Shown: positions 41,469 to 50,948, counted from the first letter of the stretch. The stretch: DNA of 64,000 nucleotides from an uncultured Bacteroides sp. (GCA_948847595.1 CAQOGY010000004.1:62001-126000), one strand, 5' to 3'. The notes: generated from the letters alone by a model not told the origin. A program made the numbers and translations.

Positions 41469-42329
41469 CTAGTACGCTCTCACCGACGGAGGCAGATTCG
41501 CTCCTTTTTTGTTGGAAACCCGATACAGGTCTTTCACAAATCCTACCATAAATACATGAGAGTAGGTATGTGTCTTGATTCCGTTAACATTGGATTGTTG
41601 CAAGTCTGCCAGATAACTGAAACGCATCTTGGTGTATCCTATCGGGAGATCGACAGAAAGCATCTGACGAAGGGACGGCTGATTGTGGAGAGAGGTAAAT
41701 TGAATAACTCCACTGGAGTTGCCCAGTGAGAAGATTTCGTAATAAGACTGTCCGTAGTGCGGTGAGAACATAAGTCCGATCATCGGTACGTTGACCTGAT
41801 AGCGGAGTACCATCGGATAGCGCTTGATTTTCAAATGCCAGATAGCCATTCCCGAAGCGTCCAGATTGACGTATGCCCGGGCAGAAGCCGGATTGTTCGA
41901 ATTGCGGAGATTGTAGACAAATCCTCCGTTGACGTCAAACAGTCCTCCTGCCAGTAACTTGAAGTTCTCGGTGAGGCGGAACTGGTAATGGAGGCCATAG
42001 TTCCAGTTGACGAGTCCGGAGAAGGTATTGTTGTTGTCTGCGCGGTTGTGTGTATAGCCGACGTCTGCCTGAAAGAAGTTCTGCACAGAAACATTCCCGT
42101 CGAACAACTTTGTCATCCGGATCGTCTCGCGGGAAATACGGAAATCTATTCCTTTATATTCCTGAGGCGAAAGATAGGTGTCGAACACATTGGTAAATCC
42201 GATTCCGTACATGGTGGCACGTGTTACGTAGCGATGTGCTTGCAGACTGTCGGTCTGCGCCTGTAATCTTGTGCAGAGGGCGAACAGGAGGTATCCTGTC
42301 AGCCCTAAGTATAATAAGTTTTTCTTCAT
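41469..42329 (-). CDS. DUF3316-like outer-membrane protein
   Basis: The 286-residue protein begins with a signal peptide (LFALCTRLQAQ) and then shows amphipathic beta strands (YTHNRADNNNTFSGLVNWNY; LRYQVNVPMIGLMFSPHYGQSY), the pattern of a beta-barrel. The start of the mature part, with ATMYGIGFTNVFDTYLSPQEYKG, is what I associate with DUF3316. Function unknown. It lies 39 bases after the parC stop on the same strand and may be co-transcribed with it. The upstream ATG at 42365 would add a non-signal extension, so the internal start is chosen. Confidence 0.65.
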   Translation of the reverse strand: MKKNLLYLGLTGYLLFALCTRLQAQTDSLQAHRYVTRATMYGIGFTNVFDTYLSPQEYKGIDFRISRETIRMTKLFDGNVSVQNFFQADVGYTHNRADNNNTFSGLVNWNYGLHYQFRLTENFKLLAGGLFDVNGGFVYNLRNSNNPASARAYVNLDASGMAIWHLKIKRYPMVLRYQVNVPMIGLMFSPHYGQSYYEIFSLGNSSGVIQFTSLHNQPSLRQMLSVDLPIGYTKMRFSYLADLQQSNVNGIKTHTYSHVFMVGFVKDLYRVSNKKGANLPPSVRAY

Positions 42330-42368
42330 TGGCACATTGGGTATTTTTTTACCGCATGTATACATTAG

Positions 42369-45014
42369 CTAAAACAGCTTCATCTGTCCCGTAATCTCAT
42401 CGATGATGTCCCCTTCGCTCTTATCGCTGTCCGGGTCCAGATTTTCCGGTTCTTCTTCCGGTTGTTCCGGTTGTTCGTTAGTCGGTTCCGGGAAACGGGT
42501 CGGTTCAAGCTCGTTGATGGTATCCACCGTATAGGTAGTGATACGCTTTCCTTTTGCCTTGAAGCCTTTGACTGCGATAAATTCTTCCGCGTCAATCACC
42601 ATCGCTTCACGGAAACTGTCGTGTCCGCCGAATATGACTTCCAGACGAGGATAGTACTCATCAGTCAGCAGGATCAGACGGGTATTCTTGTTATCTCCCA
42701 GATAGTTCTGCTTGCGGTTGGAACCTTCAAAACAGAAACGTTTCAGATACGGATAGTTCTGTTGGTCGGCGTCATAAAGCGCGGCAGTCCATATCTTGTT
42801 CGGGTCGAACTTCTCGACGATGCTGACATTATCTTCGTAGTGGTTGCTCAAATCGAAATTAGTGGTGTAGAACTCGCCATTGTTGAGCACTACCAGAATG
42901 GTGTCGTCGCTTTGGAATTCTCCCAGATATTCACCCCGTCCGTCGTAGTTGAGGCGCAGGATATCGCGGTCGAACCATACTTTTCGTCCTCCGAGGGTAG
43001 AGCCTCCTTTCTGTTTCAGGGTAATCTTATGCACTGGCAGTCGGGTGAGGATCACTCCCTGTGCCTGACGTCCCTTGATGCTGATTTCACTGAAATCACG
43101 TTCGAAGATGATGCGTCTTACACGCGGGTTCGGCTTTAATGTCACTTTGATGATTTCGGCTTCTCCGTTCGGGTTGGCGCTGAAATAAGTGATGCGTGAG
43201 TCCGGCGTTCCTTGCGTGACATCGTATTCACGGTCGCGGACCACACCTGTCACGGCAAAACGTTTGATATACGTCGTTCCTTCTTTGCCGTCCCGGTAAG
43301 TGATATTGTAGATGGTGCGTTTGTCATTCTTCTTGAATACATTGACGTAAAGAATGTTTTTGCCCACAAACTTCTTGTCGGCTACCGGAGTGACGATATA
43401 TTTACCATCCCGGAAGAAGACGATCACGTCATCGATATCCGAACAGTTGGCTACGAATTCATCCTTCTTCAGTGCTGTTCCGATAAATCCTTCATCACGG
43501 TTGATGTAGAGTTTCTCGTTGGCCTCTACCACTTTGGCGGCTTCGATGGTGTCGAAGTTGCGCAGTTCGGTGCGGCGCGGGAAGTTCTTTCCGTATTTGC
43601 TTTTCAGCATCTGATACCAGTTTACGGTATAGTCCACGATGTGAGCGAGGTGATCGTCGATTTCGGCGATCTCTTCTTTCATACGGGCGATCAGTTCATC
43701 GGCTTTGTCGGTGTTGAACTTCAGGATGCGTCCCATCTTGATTTCCATCAGTTTGAGAATATCCTCTTTGGTCACTTCACGGATAAAGCTCGGGTAGAAA
43801 GGAGTCAGGCGGTCGTCGATATGTGCGCAGGCGGCGTCCATGTCTTTGGATTGCTCGAACTCTTTGTCCTTATAGATTCGTTCTTCGATAAATATTTTTT
43901 CGAGGGAAGCGAAATGGAGTGATTCCAGTATTTCCCCTTTCTTGATTTCCAGTTCCTGTTTCAGCAGTCCCAGTGTGTTGTCTGCCGACTTTTTCAGTAC
44001 CTTGCTGACGGTGAGGAAGTGAGGCTTGCTGTCATCAATCACACAGCAGTTGGGTGAGATGCTTACCTCGCAGTCGGTAAAGGCGTACAGTGCGTCGATC
44101 GTTTTGTCCGATGAAGTTCCGGGTGCCAGGTGTACCAGTATCTCTACGTTGGCGGCTGTATTATCGTCTACTTTGCGTATCTTGATTTTTCCTTTGTCAA
44201 CAGCTTTCAGGATGGAGTCGATGACGGTAGAGGTGGTCTTGCCATACGGAATCTCTGTGATAGCGAGTGTCTTGTTGTCCAGCTTGTTGATCTTGGCGCG
44301 TACTTTTACCGCTCCGCCGCGTTCTCCGTCATTGTATTTGGCTACGTCGATGGAACCGCCTGTCTGGAAGTCGGGATATAGCTGGAACGATTCTCCACGC
44401 AGATAGCTGATGGAGGCGTCGCAAAGTTCATTGAAGTTGTGAGGTAATATCTTGGATGAAAGTCCGACGGCGATACCTTCCACTCCCTGTGCCAGCAATA
44501 GCGGGAACTTCACGGGGAGGGTGACCGGTTCCTTGTTTCTGCCGTCGTAAGACAGCTTCCATTCGGTCGTCTTGGGATTGAATACGATGTCCAGCGCAAA
44601 CTTGGAAAGGCGTGCCTCGATGTAACGGGGAGCTGCCGCACCATCACCGGTGAGTATATTACCCCAGTTACCCTGACAGTCTATCAGCAGGTCTTTCTGC
44701 CCCAACTGTACCAGTGCATCGCCGATAGAAGCATCACCGTGCGGATGGAACTGCATGGTGTGTCCCACAATATTTGCCACTTTGTTATACCGCCCGTCGT
44801 CCAGACGTTTCATGGAATGTAGAATACGTCGTTGTACAGGCTTCAAACCGTCATTGATGTGGGGAACGGCACGTTCCAGAATCACATAAGAAGCATAGTC
44901 CAGAAACCAATTCTGGTACATGCCTGTTAACTGATGCTTTACGTTTTCGTCCCGCGCGTCCGCCGGTTTGTAGTCTGAATGTCCTTCCGTTATCTCGTTG
45001 ATTTCGTCACTCAT
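42369..45014 (-). CDS. parC: DNA topoisomerase IV subunit A
   Basis: The 881-residue protein has the type IIA topoisomerase A-subunit fold: the N-terminal SYVILERAVPHINDGLKPVQRRIL, VGHTMQFHPHGDASIGDALV, and the active-site Tyr in AAPRYIEARLSK near residue 128. A beta-propeller-like C-terminal half follows, ending in an acidic, Pro-rich tail. The GyrA-box QRRGGKG is not seen in the C-terminal part, which favours ParC (decatenation of chromosomes) over GyrA. Its partner subunit (ParE) is not in this window. Start at the first ATG fits the family. Confidence 0.88.
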   Translation of the reverse strand: MSDEINEITEGHSDYKPADARDENVKHQLTGMYQNWFLDYASYVILERAVPHINDGLKPVQRRILHSMKRLDDGRYNKVANIVGHTMQFHPHGDASIGDALVQLGQKDLLIDCQGNWGNILTGDGAAAPRYIEARLSKFALDIVFNPKTTEWKLSYDGRNKEPVTLPVKFPLLLAQGVEGIAVGLSSKILPHNFNELCDASISYLRGESFQLYPDFQTGGSIDVAKYNDGERGGAVKVRAKINKLDNKTLAITEIPYGKTTSTVIDSILKAVDKGKIKIRKVDDNTAANVEILVHLAPGTSSDKTIDALYAFTDCEVSISPNCCVIDDSKPHFLTVSKVLKKSADNTLGLLKQELEIKKGEILESLHFASLEKIFIEERIYKDKEFEQSKDMDAACAHIDDRLTPFYPSFIREVTKEDILKLMEIKMGRILKFNTDKADELIARMKEEIAEIDDHLAHIVDYTVNWYQMLKSKYGKNFPRRTELRNFDTIEAAKVVEANEKLYINRDEGFIGTALKKDEFVANCSDIDDVIVFFRDGKYIVTPVADKKFVGKNILYVNVFKKNDKRTIYNITYRDGKEGTTYIKRFAVTGVVRDREYDVTQGTPDSRITYFSANPNGEAEIIKVTLKPNPRVRRIIFERDFSEISIKGRQAQGVILTRLPVHKITLKQKGGSTLGGRKVWFDRDILRLNYDGRGEYLGEFQSDDTILVVLNNGEFYTTNFDLSNHYEDNVSIVEKFDPNKIWTAALYDADQQNYPYLKRFCFEGSNRKQNYLGDNKNTRLILLTDEYYPRLEVIFGGHDSFREAMVIDAEEFIAVKGFKAKGKRITTYTVDTINELEPTRFPEPTNEQPEQPEEEPENLDPDSDKSEGDIIDEITGQMKLF

Positions 45015-45188
45015 ATATCAATCTTCGCTTTGCTTTAACAACAAATTTTCTTCTATCCATCAAAAAAAGGAGGATGTGCACGCAAAAATACGAAATAAAT
45101 TCAATATGAGGACGAAAAGAACTCACGTTTTTTATGATGCTGACAGCTTCAGTAATCCTTTGTTTTCTTGTGTAAACTTCCCGAAGAC

Positions 45189-45219
45189 TTGACAAAGCCC
45201 TTTTTATGTTGTATATTTG
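45189..45219 (+). promoter_or_regulatory. Strong promoter of a short transcript
   Basis: TTG (45189) and TATATTTG (45212) with a 20-base spacer are a textbook Bacteroides promoter. Transcription would start near 45225. Confidence 0.7.
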
Positions 45220-45255
45220 TAGTCGGCTATCCAGCTTTAATTAAAACCTGAACCA

Positions 45256-45333
45256 ATGAAAAAAGAATTGTTTTTTGCTGCATCTGATAGGAAGTATATG
45301 CCTTTAATTTGGTATGATATACTGACAATATAA
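45256..45333 (+). CDS. Possible micro-protein of 25 residues in the small transcript
   Basis: ATG AAA AAA opens a 25-codon frame ending TAA, with the product starting MKKELFFAASDRKYMPLIW. It begins about 30 bases after the predicted start of transcription. It could be translated, be a leader peptide, or be chance within an RNA gene. No conserved domain is expected at this length. Confidence 0.3.
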   Translation: MKKELFFAASDRKYMPLIWYDILTI

Positions 45334-45384
45334 CGAATAGAAGTCTGAGAAAACAGACTCTGTGAGACTCATTTATCATTGATG

Positions 45385-45420
45385 GGCTGCGAACTCTTAG
45401 CGGGTTTGCAGCCTTTTTTG
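45385..45420 (+). terminator. Terminator of the small transcript
   Basis: GGCTGCGAAC pairs with GTTTGCAGCC (one G-T pair), eight-base loop, followed by TTTTTT. Confidence 0.8.
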
Positions 45421-45655
45421 TTGCATAAAATTAAAGATTAATCTTTGAAAAGGGGAATTTGAGTTTATAATAAACTGGGGGGACGTTTATAATAAACGAT
45501 GCAGGAATTTATTAGAAACGTTTGTCTGGTTTATAAATAAAAGGTTGAAGTTTTTCATGGGAGCTTGGTCGGGGTGTTGCAGTATCTCTGCCACGGATGC
45601 GCTTATATGGTGAAATATGATAACATAAACTCTGTTCGCTTTATGATACAAAGAA

Positions 45656-45683
45656 GAGGTATGTCGCAAAAATGGCATACCTC
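45656..45683 (-). terminator. Terminator of the long minus-strand oxidoreductase operon
   Basis: GAGGTATG pairs perfectly with CATACCTC, twelve-base loop; on the minus strand TTCTTT follows. It lies about 45 bases after the last Gfo/Idh/MocA stop. Confidence 0.55.
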
Positions 45684-45728
45684 AACAAAACTATAACCTA
45701 ATGAAAAAACGAGGAAGAGGGGGCGGGG

Positions 45729-47072
45729 TTATACCCGTATTTCCCAACCTTTTTCGTATTCTCTGCCCCAGAGCTTATTAGCTTCCAGATCGTTCAGAAT
45801 ACGTCCGCTTCCCGGATCAATATCTAAAGAATGACCTACGCGCTGTGCGATATTGCCTAACTGTACTAACTGAGTACTGATGCAGGCATCTACAATGCCG
45901 GAATTCAGCTTACCGCCTTTGCGGATGGCGTCAAACCAGTTGCGGAAATGATAGGAATCCAGTTTCTCAGATGGGTTTAATAAGTTGCCGGTCTCAAATT
46001 TTAGATCACTCTTTATATCCTTGATTGTTTTCCCTTTAATGTCTGCAATCTTATATTCATTACCGCCACTAATAAAGAGCGTACCTGTATCACCATAAAA
46101 GGCAGTTCCTACCCCATATCCGTCTACCGGCATTGTGTTGCAACTTCGCCCTTCCCATGAACAGGATGCTTCGTCGCCGAACTGGAAAGTGATGAGTTGA
46201 GTGTCCGGAGTTTGCCAGTCGTCCTGGTATCGGTAGCGTCCTCCGATTGAATCAACTTTTGTAGGATAATCTACGCCCAGACCCCAACGGAGGATATCAA
46301 TAAAGTGAGTTCCATTATTCAGTGCTTCTCCTGTTCCCCAATGCCAGAACCAATGCCAGTTATAATGAATATAGTTGTCTTTAAAATCTGTGACACGGGG
46401 AGCAGGTCCCTGCCATAAATCCCAGTCCAGATAATCGGGTACAGGGACCACTTTGCCTGTGCCGATAGAAGGACGGTTATTGACATACCATGACTTGGCA
46501 TATCTTACATTTCCGATGGAACCGGATTTAATCTCTTCGATAGCTTTGATAACGTTCGGCCAGGAACGGCGCTGGTTGCCGACCTGAACAATCCGGTTAT
46601 ATTTTAAAGCAGCTCTGACCAGCATCTCGTTCTCTGCCGGATTGTGACTGGTAGGTTTCTCCAGATAAACATGTTTACCTGCCTGCATGGCCATGATGGC
46701 AGCTTTGGCATGCCAATGGTCCGGAGTGGCAATGACTACCGCCTCAAAATCGTTCGATTCAAGCATCTTACGAATATCCTTTTCTCCCTTTGGTGTGCGT
46801 CCGGTAATTTTGTGAATCGCTGCCTGACATTTTTCAAGTGCTCTTGAGTCGACGTCGCAAATGTAAGTTACTTCACAATCGGGCTGTTTGGCAAAACCCT
46901 GAGCTAGGGCGTTACCTCTTGAATTTACCCCGATTACCCCGATACGTATTTTCTCATTGGCTCCTAGAATATCCTGATATCGACTGGAACCAAATCCCGG
47001 AAGAATGCTTCCTAAAGAAAGCGCAGCTGTGCCCGCTACTGTTTTTTTAATGAAATCTCTTCTTGTAGTCAT
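45729..47072 (-). CDS. Gfo/Idh/MocA family oxidoreductase, Tat-exported
   Basis: The 447-residue protein begins MTTRRDFIKKTVAGTAALSLG, a twin-arginine signal, so it is folded with its cofactor and exported. The Rossmann motif GVIGVNSRGNALAQGF is at about residues 46-61 and the EKPTSHN motif near 143; the second domain has HYNWHWFWHWGTGEALNNGTHFIDI, with the expected His. The family oxidises or reduces sugar hydroxyls or keto groups with tightly bound NAD(P). It is the last gene of the operon. Relatives in Bacteroides include exported enzymes that act on 3-keto sugars, but the substrate is not known. Confidence 0.85.
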   Translation of the reverse strand: MTTRRDFIKKTVAGTAALSLGSILPGFGSSRYQDILGANEKIRIGVIGVNSRGNALAQGFAKQPDCEVTYICDVDSRALEKCQAAIHKITGRTPKGEKDIRKMLESNDFEAVVIATPDHWHAKAAIMAMQAGKHVYLEKPTSHNPAENEMLVRAALKYNRIVQVGNQRRSWPNVIKAIEEIKSGSIGNVRYAKSWYVNNRPSIGTGKVVPVPDYLDWDLWQGPAPRVTDFKDNYIHYNWHWFWHWGTGEALNNGTHFIDILRWGLGVDYPTKVDSIGGRYRYQDDWQTPDTQLITFQFGDEASCSWEGRSCNTMPVDGYGVGTAFYGDTGTLFISGGNEYKIADIKGKTIKDIKSDLKFETGNLLNPSEKLDSYHFRNWFDAIRKGGKLNSGIVDACISTQLVQLGNIAQRVGHSLDIDPGSGRILNDLEANKLWGREYEKGWEIRV

Positions 47073-47159
47073 AGTATTTATTTTTCTCCAAAATTAGGTT
47101 GTTATTAGGATATGTGAATGAGTTTTTCCGTCAATTCCCCTTCAAAAAACGTAATTCTT

Positions 47160-47399
47160 TTATTTTCTTCTTCGGAAAAAGTATACTGCTATTGCCAGTA
47201 TTCCGCGGGGAATCCATATCAGAAAATAGATAAGGAAACTGATGGCTATCACATAACCGATTTGGGAAATCACTTCTATCCACGGCCGGGAGTAGACAAT
47301 GATTGCGATTACATTGATAATGAATGCAAGTATAAAACTCAGGAGATAAATGTTTCTTTCCTGTCTGAGTCTTCTGGATGTAATGATTATATCTTTCAT
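47160..47399 (-). CDS. Small membrane protein (79 aa), two helices
   Basis: The product has a basic N-terminus and two hydrophobic helices (LLSFILAFIINVIAIIVYS, and YVIAISFLIYFLIWIPRG with a following hydrophobic stretch), ending FRRRK. It lies 3 bases after one Gfo/Idh/MocA gene and 87 before another, so it is probably co-transcribed with them. I do not recognise the family. Its basic ends fit an inner-membrane protein. Confidence 0.6.
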   Translation of the reverse strand: MKDIIITSRRLRQERNIYLLSFILAFIINVIAIIVYSRPWIEVISQIGYVIAISFLIYFLIWIPRGILAIAVYFFRRRK

Positions 47400-47402
47400 G
47401 GC

Positions 47403-48728
47403 TTAGAATTTCATATAGGGTATTTTATATTCATCCGGGAAAAGAAGATGGCGTTGTTCCTCCATTGCCTGATTGCCCAATAAGCAGAGAACTGTTGAGC
47501 AGTAGGCTTCTTCCACTATATTCTGTGCTCTTTCTCCGGTAATGCAAGACTGGCAGAAAGAAGAGAGAATGATATCCGAACCGTCTTTGTCTGCTCCAAT
47601 CATATTTAAACCATTGTTGACGTGGATATCGCCCTCAATAACAAAGTGAGGAGTGTATTCCATCTTTGTTTCCGGACGCCAACTGGGACCGGCTGTCGGT
47701 ATCGCGGCGAACACCTTGTCTTTCACTTGTCCGATGAGTTGGCGAATTCCGGAAGTAGAGTGATCTTCTTCCAGATAGTAGATGCCCTTTGCCATCTCCA
47801 TCGTTCCTTTATTGCCCAGGATCTGGTCTTCCATTCCATTGAACTTGTTGGCAATCAGTGATTCGTAGGTAATCTTCACTCCATCTGAGTATCTGTAAGT
47901 CACATTCACGCTGTCATAAACTTCGCGTCCGTCTTTCCAATAGACAATATCTCCGATACCCATAATCGATTCCGGCATTTTCTTGGCAGCCCAGTTACAA
48001 ACTTCCAGCTGGTGGCAGGCAAGTTCGGTCATCAATCCTCCCGAACTTTCTTTGTACAACCTCCAATTGATTTTCCGTTCCAGTTCCGGTAAAGGAACGG
48101 GGCGGCGCCAGTCTGCATTACGGAACCAGTGACAGCGCAGGCCGACTACATCTCCTATAAGTCCGGAATGAATCATCTGTATTCCTTTGATGTATTTTTC
48201 ATCGTACATTCGTTGCATGCAGAAATAAAGAACCTTGTCGGTGTGTGCATAGGCATCGTAAATGGCTTTACATTCGTCAAGTGTGCGTGCCATTGCCTTC
48301 TCGCAGAAAACATGTTTACCGGCAGCTAATGCATCCAATACAATAGGTGCATGCCAGTTTAGCGGAGTGGAAATGATGACTCCGTCGATTTCTGCCGATT
48401 CCAGCAACTTGCGATAATCTTTATACGGTTTTGCATCCGGACAAAGCGCCAGTGCCTGCTGAAGATTCGGTTCATAATTATCACATAAGGCTACAATCTG
48501 CGCATGAGGAATTTCTTTGAGGTTATGAATGTGGTATTGCCCTCTGGAGCCGGTACCGATCAGTGCCACCCGTGCTTTGTTATTCTTAATTTCCTTCAGC
48601 TTTTCGGGAGTGCAGGAGGTAAGCCAGGGAGTTGTGGCCAATAAAGCGGTTCCTCCGGTGAAGTATCCCAGGTTTTTGATAAATTGTCTGAGACTTAAAT
48701 CTACTCCTTTTTCTTTTTCATCTTTCAT
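47403..48728 (-). CDS. Gfo/Idh/MocA family oxidoreductase, exported lipoprotein-like
   Basis: The 441-residue protein has a Tat-like leader SLRQFIKNLGYFTGGTALLATTPWLTSC, in which the first of the twin Arg is Leu and a lipobox (LTSC) follows. The Rossmann motif GTGSRGQYHIHNL is near residue 57 and the EKAMARTLDE motif near 142, with HQLEVCNW near 239. It is likely a membrane-attached periplasmic oxidoreductase. It is separated by 2 bases from the ApbE-like gene upstream. Whether the altered twin-Arg still uses Tat is unclear; several Bacteroides members have this variation. Confidence 0.83.
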   Translation of the reverse strand: MKDEKEKGVDLSLRQFIKNLGYFTGGTALLATTPWLTSCTPEKLKEIKNNKARVALIGTGSRGQYHIHNLKEIPHAQIVALCDNYEPNLQQALALCPDAKPYKDYRKLLESAEIDGVIISTPLNWHAPIVLDALAAGKHVFCEKAMARTLDECKAIYDAYAHTDKVLYFCMQRMYDEKYIKGIQMIHSGLIGDVVGLRCHWFRNADWRRPVPLPELERKINWRLYKESSGGLMTELACHQLEVCNWAAKKMPESIMGIGDIVYWKDGREVYDSVNVTYRYSDGVKITYESLIANKFNGMEDQILGNKGTMEMAKGIYYLEEDHSTSGIRQLIGQVKDKVFAAIPTAGPSWRPETKMEYTPHFVIEGDIHVNNGLNMIGADKDGSDIILSSFCQSCITGERAQNIVEEAYCSTVLCLLGNQAMEEQRHLLFPDEYKIPYMKF

Positions 48729-48730
48729 AT

Positions 48731-49540
48731 TTATAAGTCGTATAAGGTTGCTTGTATATTTTTGAATTTCTCTTTTATTTGTTTCTGTTGTTCTTCATCG
48801 GCAATCATCCAGACCGTACTGAGGATTTCTGCTTCCAATGGGTCTTCCGATATGATAGTAGCAGCTTTTCGTTGCTGATTGTAGCTTCCGGTAAGAGGAT
48901 TTATGATATGCTGAGTATACTGTAATGTATTGCCCGAAGTCGATAGTGTGTTATTCTTCAGGTTGAATTCATTTAATAACTGATGGTTATATGGGTTCTC
49001 GAAACTGACTTTCCAACAATCTCCATACGGATGATGTCCCATACCTGAAATAGAACTGTTGCCGAAATCGATGAAAGCGTCCGATAAACTCTCCTGTTCA
49101 AGAATGTGCTTAATCTTTTTCAATGCATATCCTTTGGCGAAACCTCCGAAATCAAGTGATAGTCCGGAGACTGCAAATGAGATGTATTGGTTGTTGTGGA
49201 ATCTGATACGGGAAAAATCTTTGAGTGTGATATCAAAAAGATGGAGTGTATTCTCATAATAGTATTGACTCAGTTGGAGAATATTCTCCAGTTCTTTACT
49301 AATGAGAATAGGAGCTTGTGGTTGTAATGCGTTTAGCCTGGCAACTTCACTTGCCGGATCAAACCGGTTTAATAGTTTGTCCAGGCCTTCCAGCTCGTTC
49401 GTGATATCCGACCAAATGTGGTTAAGCCGGTCGGGACTGGAATGAATGATCAGCATATCAAGTCGTGTCCCCATGATATGAGGAATGAATCCATGAAACA
49501 TGGATTCATTATCATAATATTTGGTTATCGTTTCTAACAC
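48731..49540 (-). CDS. ApbE-like FAD:protein FMN transferase
   Basis: The 269-residue protein shows ApbE landmarks: HIMGTRLDM near residue 21, the LNRFDPASEVARLN stretch, DFGGFAKGYALKKI near 131 and the NPLTG motif near 215, then the EAEILSTVW tail. The family transfers FMN from FAD to Thr or Ser of target proteins using Mg. Family members are usually about 330-350 residues with a lipoprotein signal; this one is shorter and has no signal, so it may act in the cytoplasm. No obvious FMN-accepting NqrC/RnfG-type protein lies in the cluster. It is translationally packed between two oxidoreductases (12 and 2 bases). Confidence 0.75.
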   Translation of the reverse strand: MLETITKYYDNESMFHGFIPHIMGTRLDMLIIHSSPDRLNHIWSDITNELEGLDKLLNRFDPASEVARLNALQPQAPILISKELENILQLSQYYYENTLHLFDITLKDFSRIRFHNNQYISFAVSGLSLDFGGFAKGYALKKIKHILEQESLSDAFIDFGNSSISGMGHHPYGDCWKVSFENPYNHQLLNEFNLKNNTLSTSGNTLQYTQHIINPLTGSYNQQRKAATIISEDPLEAEILSTVWMIADEEQQKQIKEKFKNIQATLYDL

Positions 49541-49552
49541 CTTTTAAACTAT

Positions 49553-50941
49553 TTATTTATGTGCCATTTCTACAGCTGTAGTAGTGATGTAATATTTTGA
49601 TATTGTATTCTCATTTTCCCAATCCGGCATATCCTTGCATTTCAGGTAGTGAAGGAATGATTTGGCTACTTTACCGAAATGCTCTTCATGTCCCGATCTG
49701 TTTTCGAGTGGTATGTCAATAAGATATAATCCTTCACCTTCATTTTTCACGGAAAGGAATGGATATGTTTTCTGCAACTGACCGACTGCCTTCTGCAATT
49801 CCATTTCAAAGGTTGCGGTATCTGTTTTATTTTCCTTCCGGATGTAGAGTTGCCTGATAAAGTTGTTGCTTTTATTTTGAATAATTTCTAAGGTGGCTTT
49901 GCTTCCTTTCTTGATAGAAGTAAAGGTATCACCTCCGTTGGCAGGAGGAGCATAATTCCAGCTGACTTTCATACCTATGTTAATGCCTTTAATAGTAAAA
50001 TTCAACGTTCCGTTTGCCATAACTTCCAGAATGTCATTTTTTACATATTTATCAAGATAGGGTGGGAATGAATCGATTAAAGTGGATTGACTGAACTCTG
50101 ACAAGGTGATAGATGTTGGCCAGTGCTTGGCATCTGTTACTTCTACATCCGATTGATAATGAATAGCTTCATTGGGGAAGCATTGCCACTGTATCAGGTC
50201 AATGAGATGGGTGGTGACGTCAGCGATTCCTTCTCCTTGTTGTGCTACATCATAATACCAGGCCGGTCTGATCAGTGGTTTGCCGGATACGTTTTTGAAG
50301 AAATGATGAACGCTTTCCATTGTAATGGAAGGATTGTCCGGTAGTCCCTTCTGCAGTTCGCCAAAAAGCCCTTTCTGATGCATAAGTTCTTTTTCTATCA
50401 TATTGAGAATATCATATCTTTCGGTCATCAAATCATATAGAAGAAGTTTCTTTTCTTTGGCCAGCTGATAAGCATCAAGTAATTGTTTAAAGTCCTGTTG
50501 GTTGATGGCCAGTGGCTTGTCTGCAAGTACGTTACACCCGGCTTTGACAGACTCTATTATATATTGTGTTTTTTTCCGGTTGTTTCCAGCCAGCACCACA
50601 ACATCCCCCTGATGTCCGGCAAGCATTTTGGACAGGTAATCATCTGCTGTATATAGTTGCTTTACCCATGCGGTTGGCTTTTCTGCCCGCTGATTGTAAG
50701 AGTCGATGCTTTTCAGATACTGGTCAACCTCTATACCCTTGGGAGCATAGATCCATATTGTATCGTTAATGGCAGCTAAAGTGTCTTTCTGAAGCAAACT
50801 GGCGTGGAAATGTCCCGGATCGAGAATGACAAGGTTGACTTTCCCGTTCGCTTCATTGGCAACTTGCCTCTGGGATGAAGAACAGGAGACAATGATCAAG
50901 GAGATAGCCCAGATACCGATATTCTTATATATGATTTTCAT
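49553..50941 (-). CDS. Gfo/Idh/MocA oxidoreductase with putative oxidoreductase C-terminal domain, lipoprotein
   Basis: The 462-residue protein has a lipobox (ISLIIVSC). The N-terminal Rossmann region is atypical: LVILDPGHFHASLLQK (about 31-45) replaces the GxGxxG pattern, and the second-half motif ADKPLAIN near 142 replaces EKP. The C-terminal half resembles the putative oxidoreductase C-terminal domain (PF16490). It may bind sugar but its nucleotide binding is questionable because the glycine-rich loop is lost. It lies between the ApbE-like gene and another Gfo/Idh/MocA gene, with gaps of 12 and 7 bases. Confidence 0.72.
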   Translation of the reverse strand: MKIIYKNIGIWAISLIIVSCSSSQRQVANEANGKVNLVILDPGHFHASLLQKDTLAAINDTIWIYAPKGIEVDQYLKSIDSYNQRAEKPTAWVKQLYTADDYLSKMLAGHQGDVVVLAGNNRKKTQYIIESVKAGCNVLADKPLAINQQDFKQLLDAYQLAKEKKLLLYDLMTERYDILNMIEKELMHQKGLFGELQKGLPDNPSITMESVHHFFKNVSGKPLIRPAWYYDVAQQGEGIADVTTHLIDLIQWQCFPNEAIHYQSDVEVTDAKHWPTSITLSEFSQSTLIDSFPPYLDKYVKNDILEVMANGTLNFTIKGINIGMKVSWNYAPPANGGDTFTSIKKGSKATLEIIQNKSNNFIRQLYIRKENKTDTATFEMELQKAVGQLQKTYPFLSVKNEGEGLYLIDIPLENRSGHEEHFGKVAKSFLHYLKCKDMPDWENENTISKYYITTTAVEMAHK

Positions 50942-50948
50942 TCTCTTT

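Larger units (their letters stand above)
45225..45420 (+). ncRNA. Candidate small RNA (about 195 nt)
   Basis: The interval from the predicted start to the terminator forms a compact unit between two minus-strand genes. It contains a micro-ORF (45256-45333), a perfect stem AGTCTG/CAGACT (45342-45359), and the terminator hairpin at the end. No known RNA family could be assigned by eye. The ends are estimates from the promoter and terminator. Confidence 0.5.

Noticed and set aside
42462..43922. Two 225- and 236-codon plus-strand frames
   Set aside because: Both are antisense to the ParC gene, a strongly supported conserved protein.
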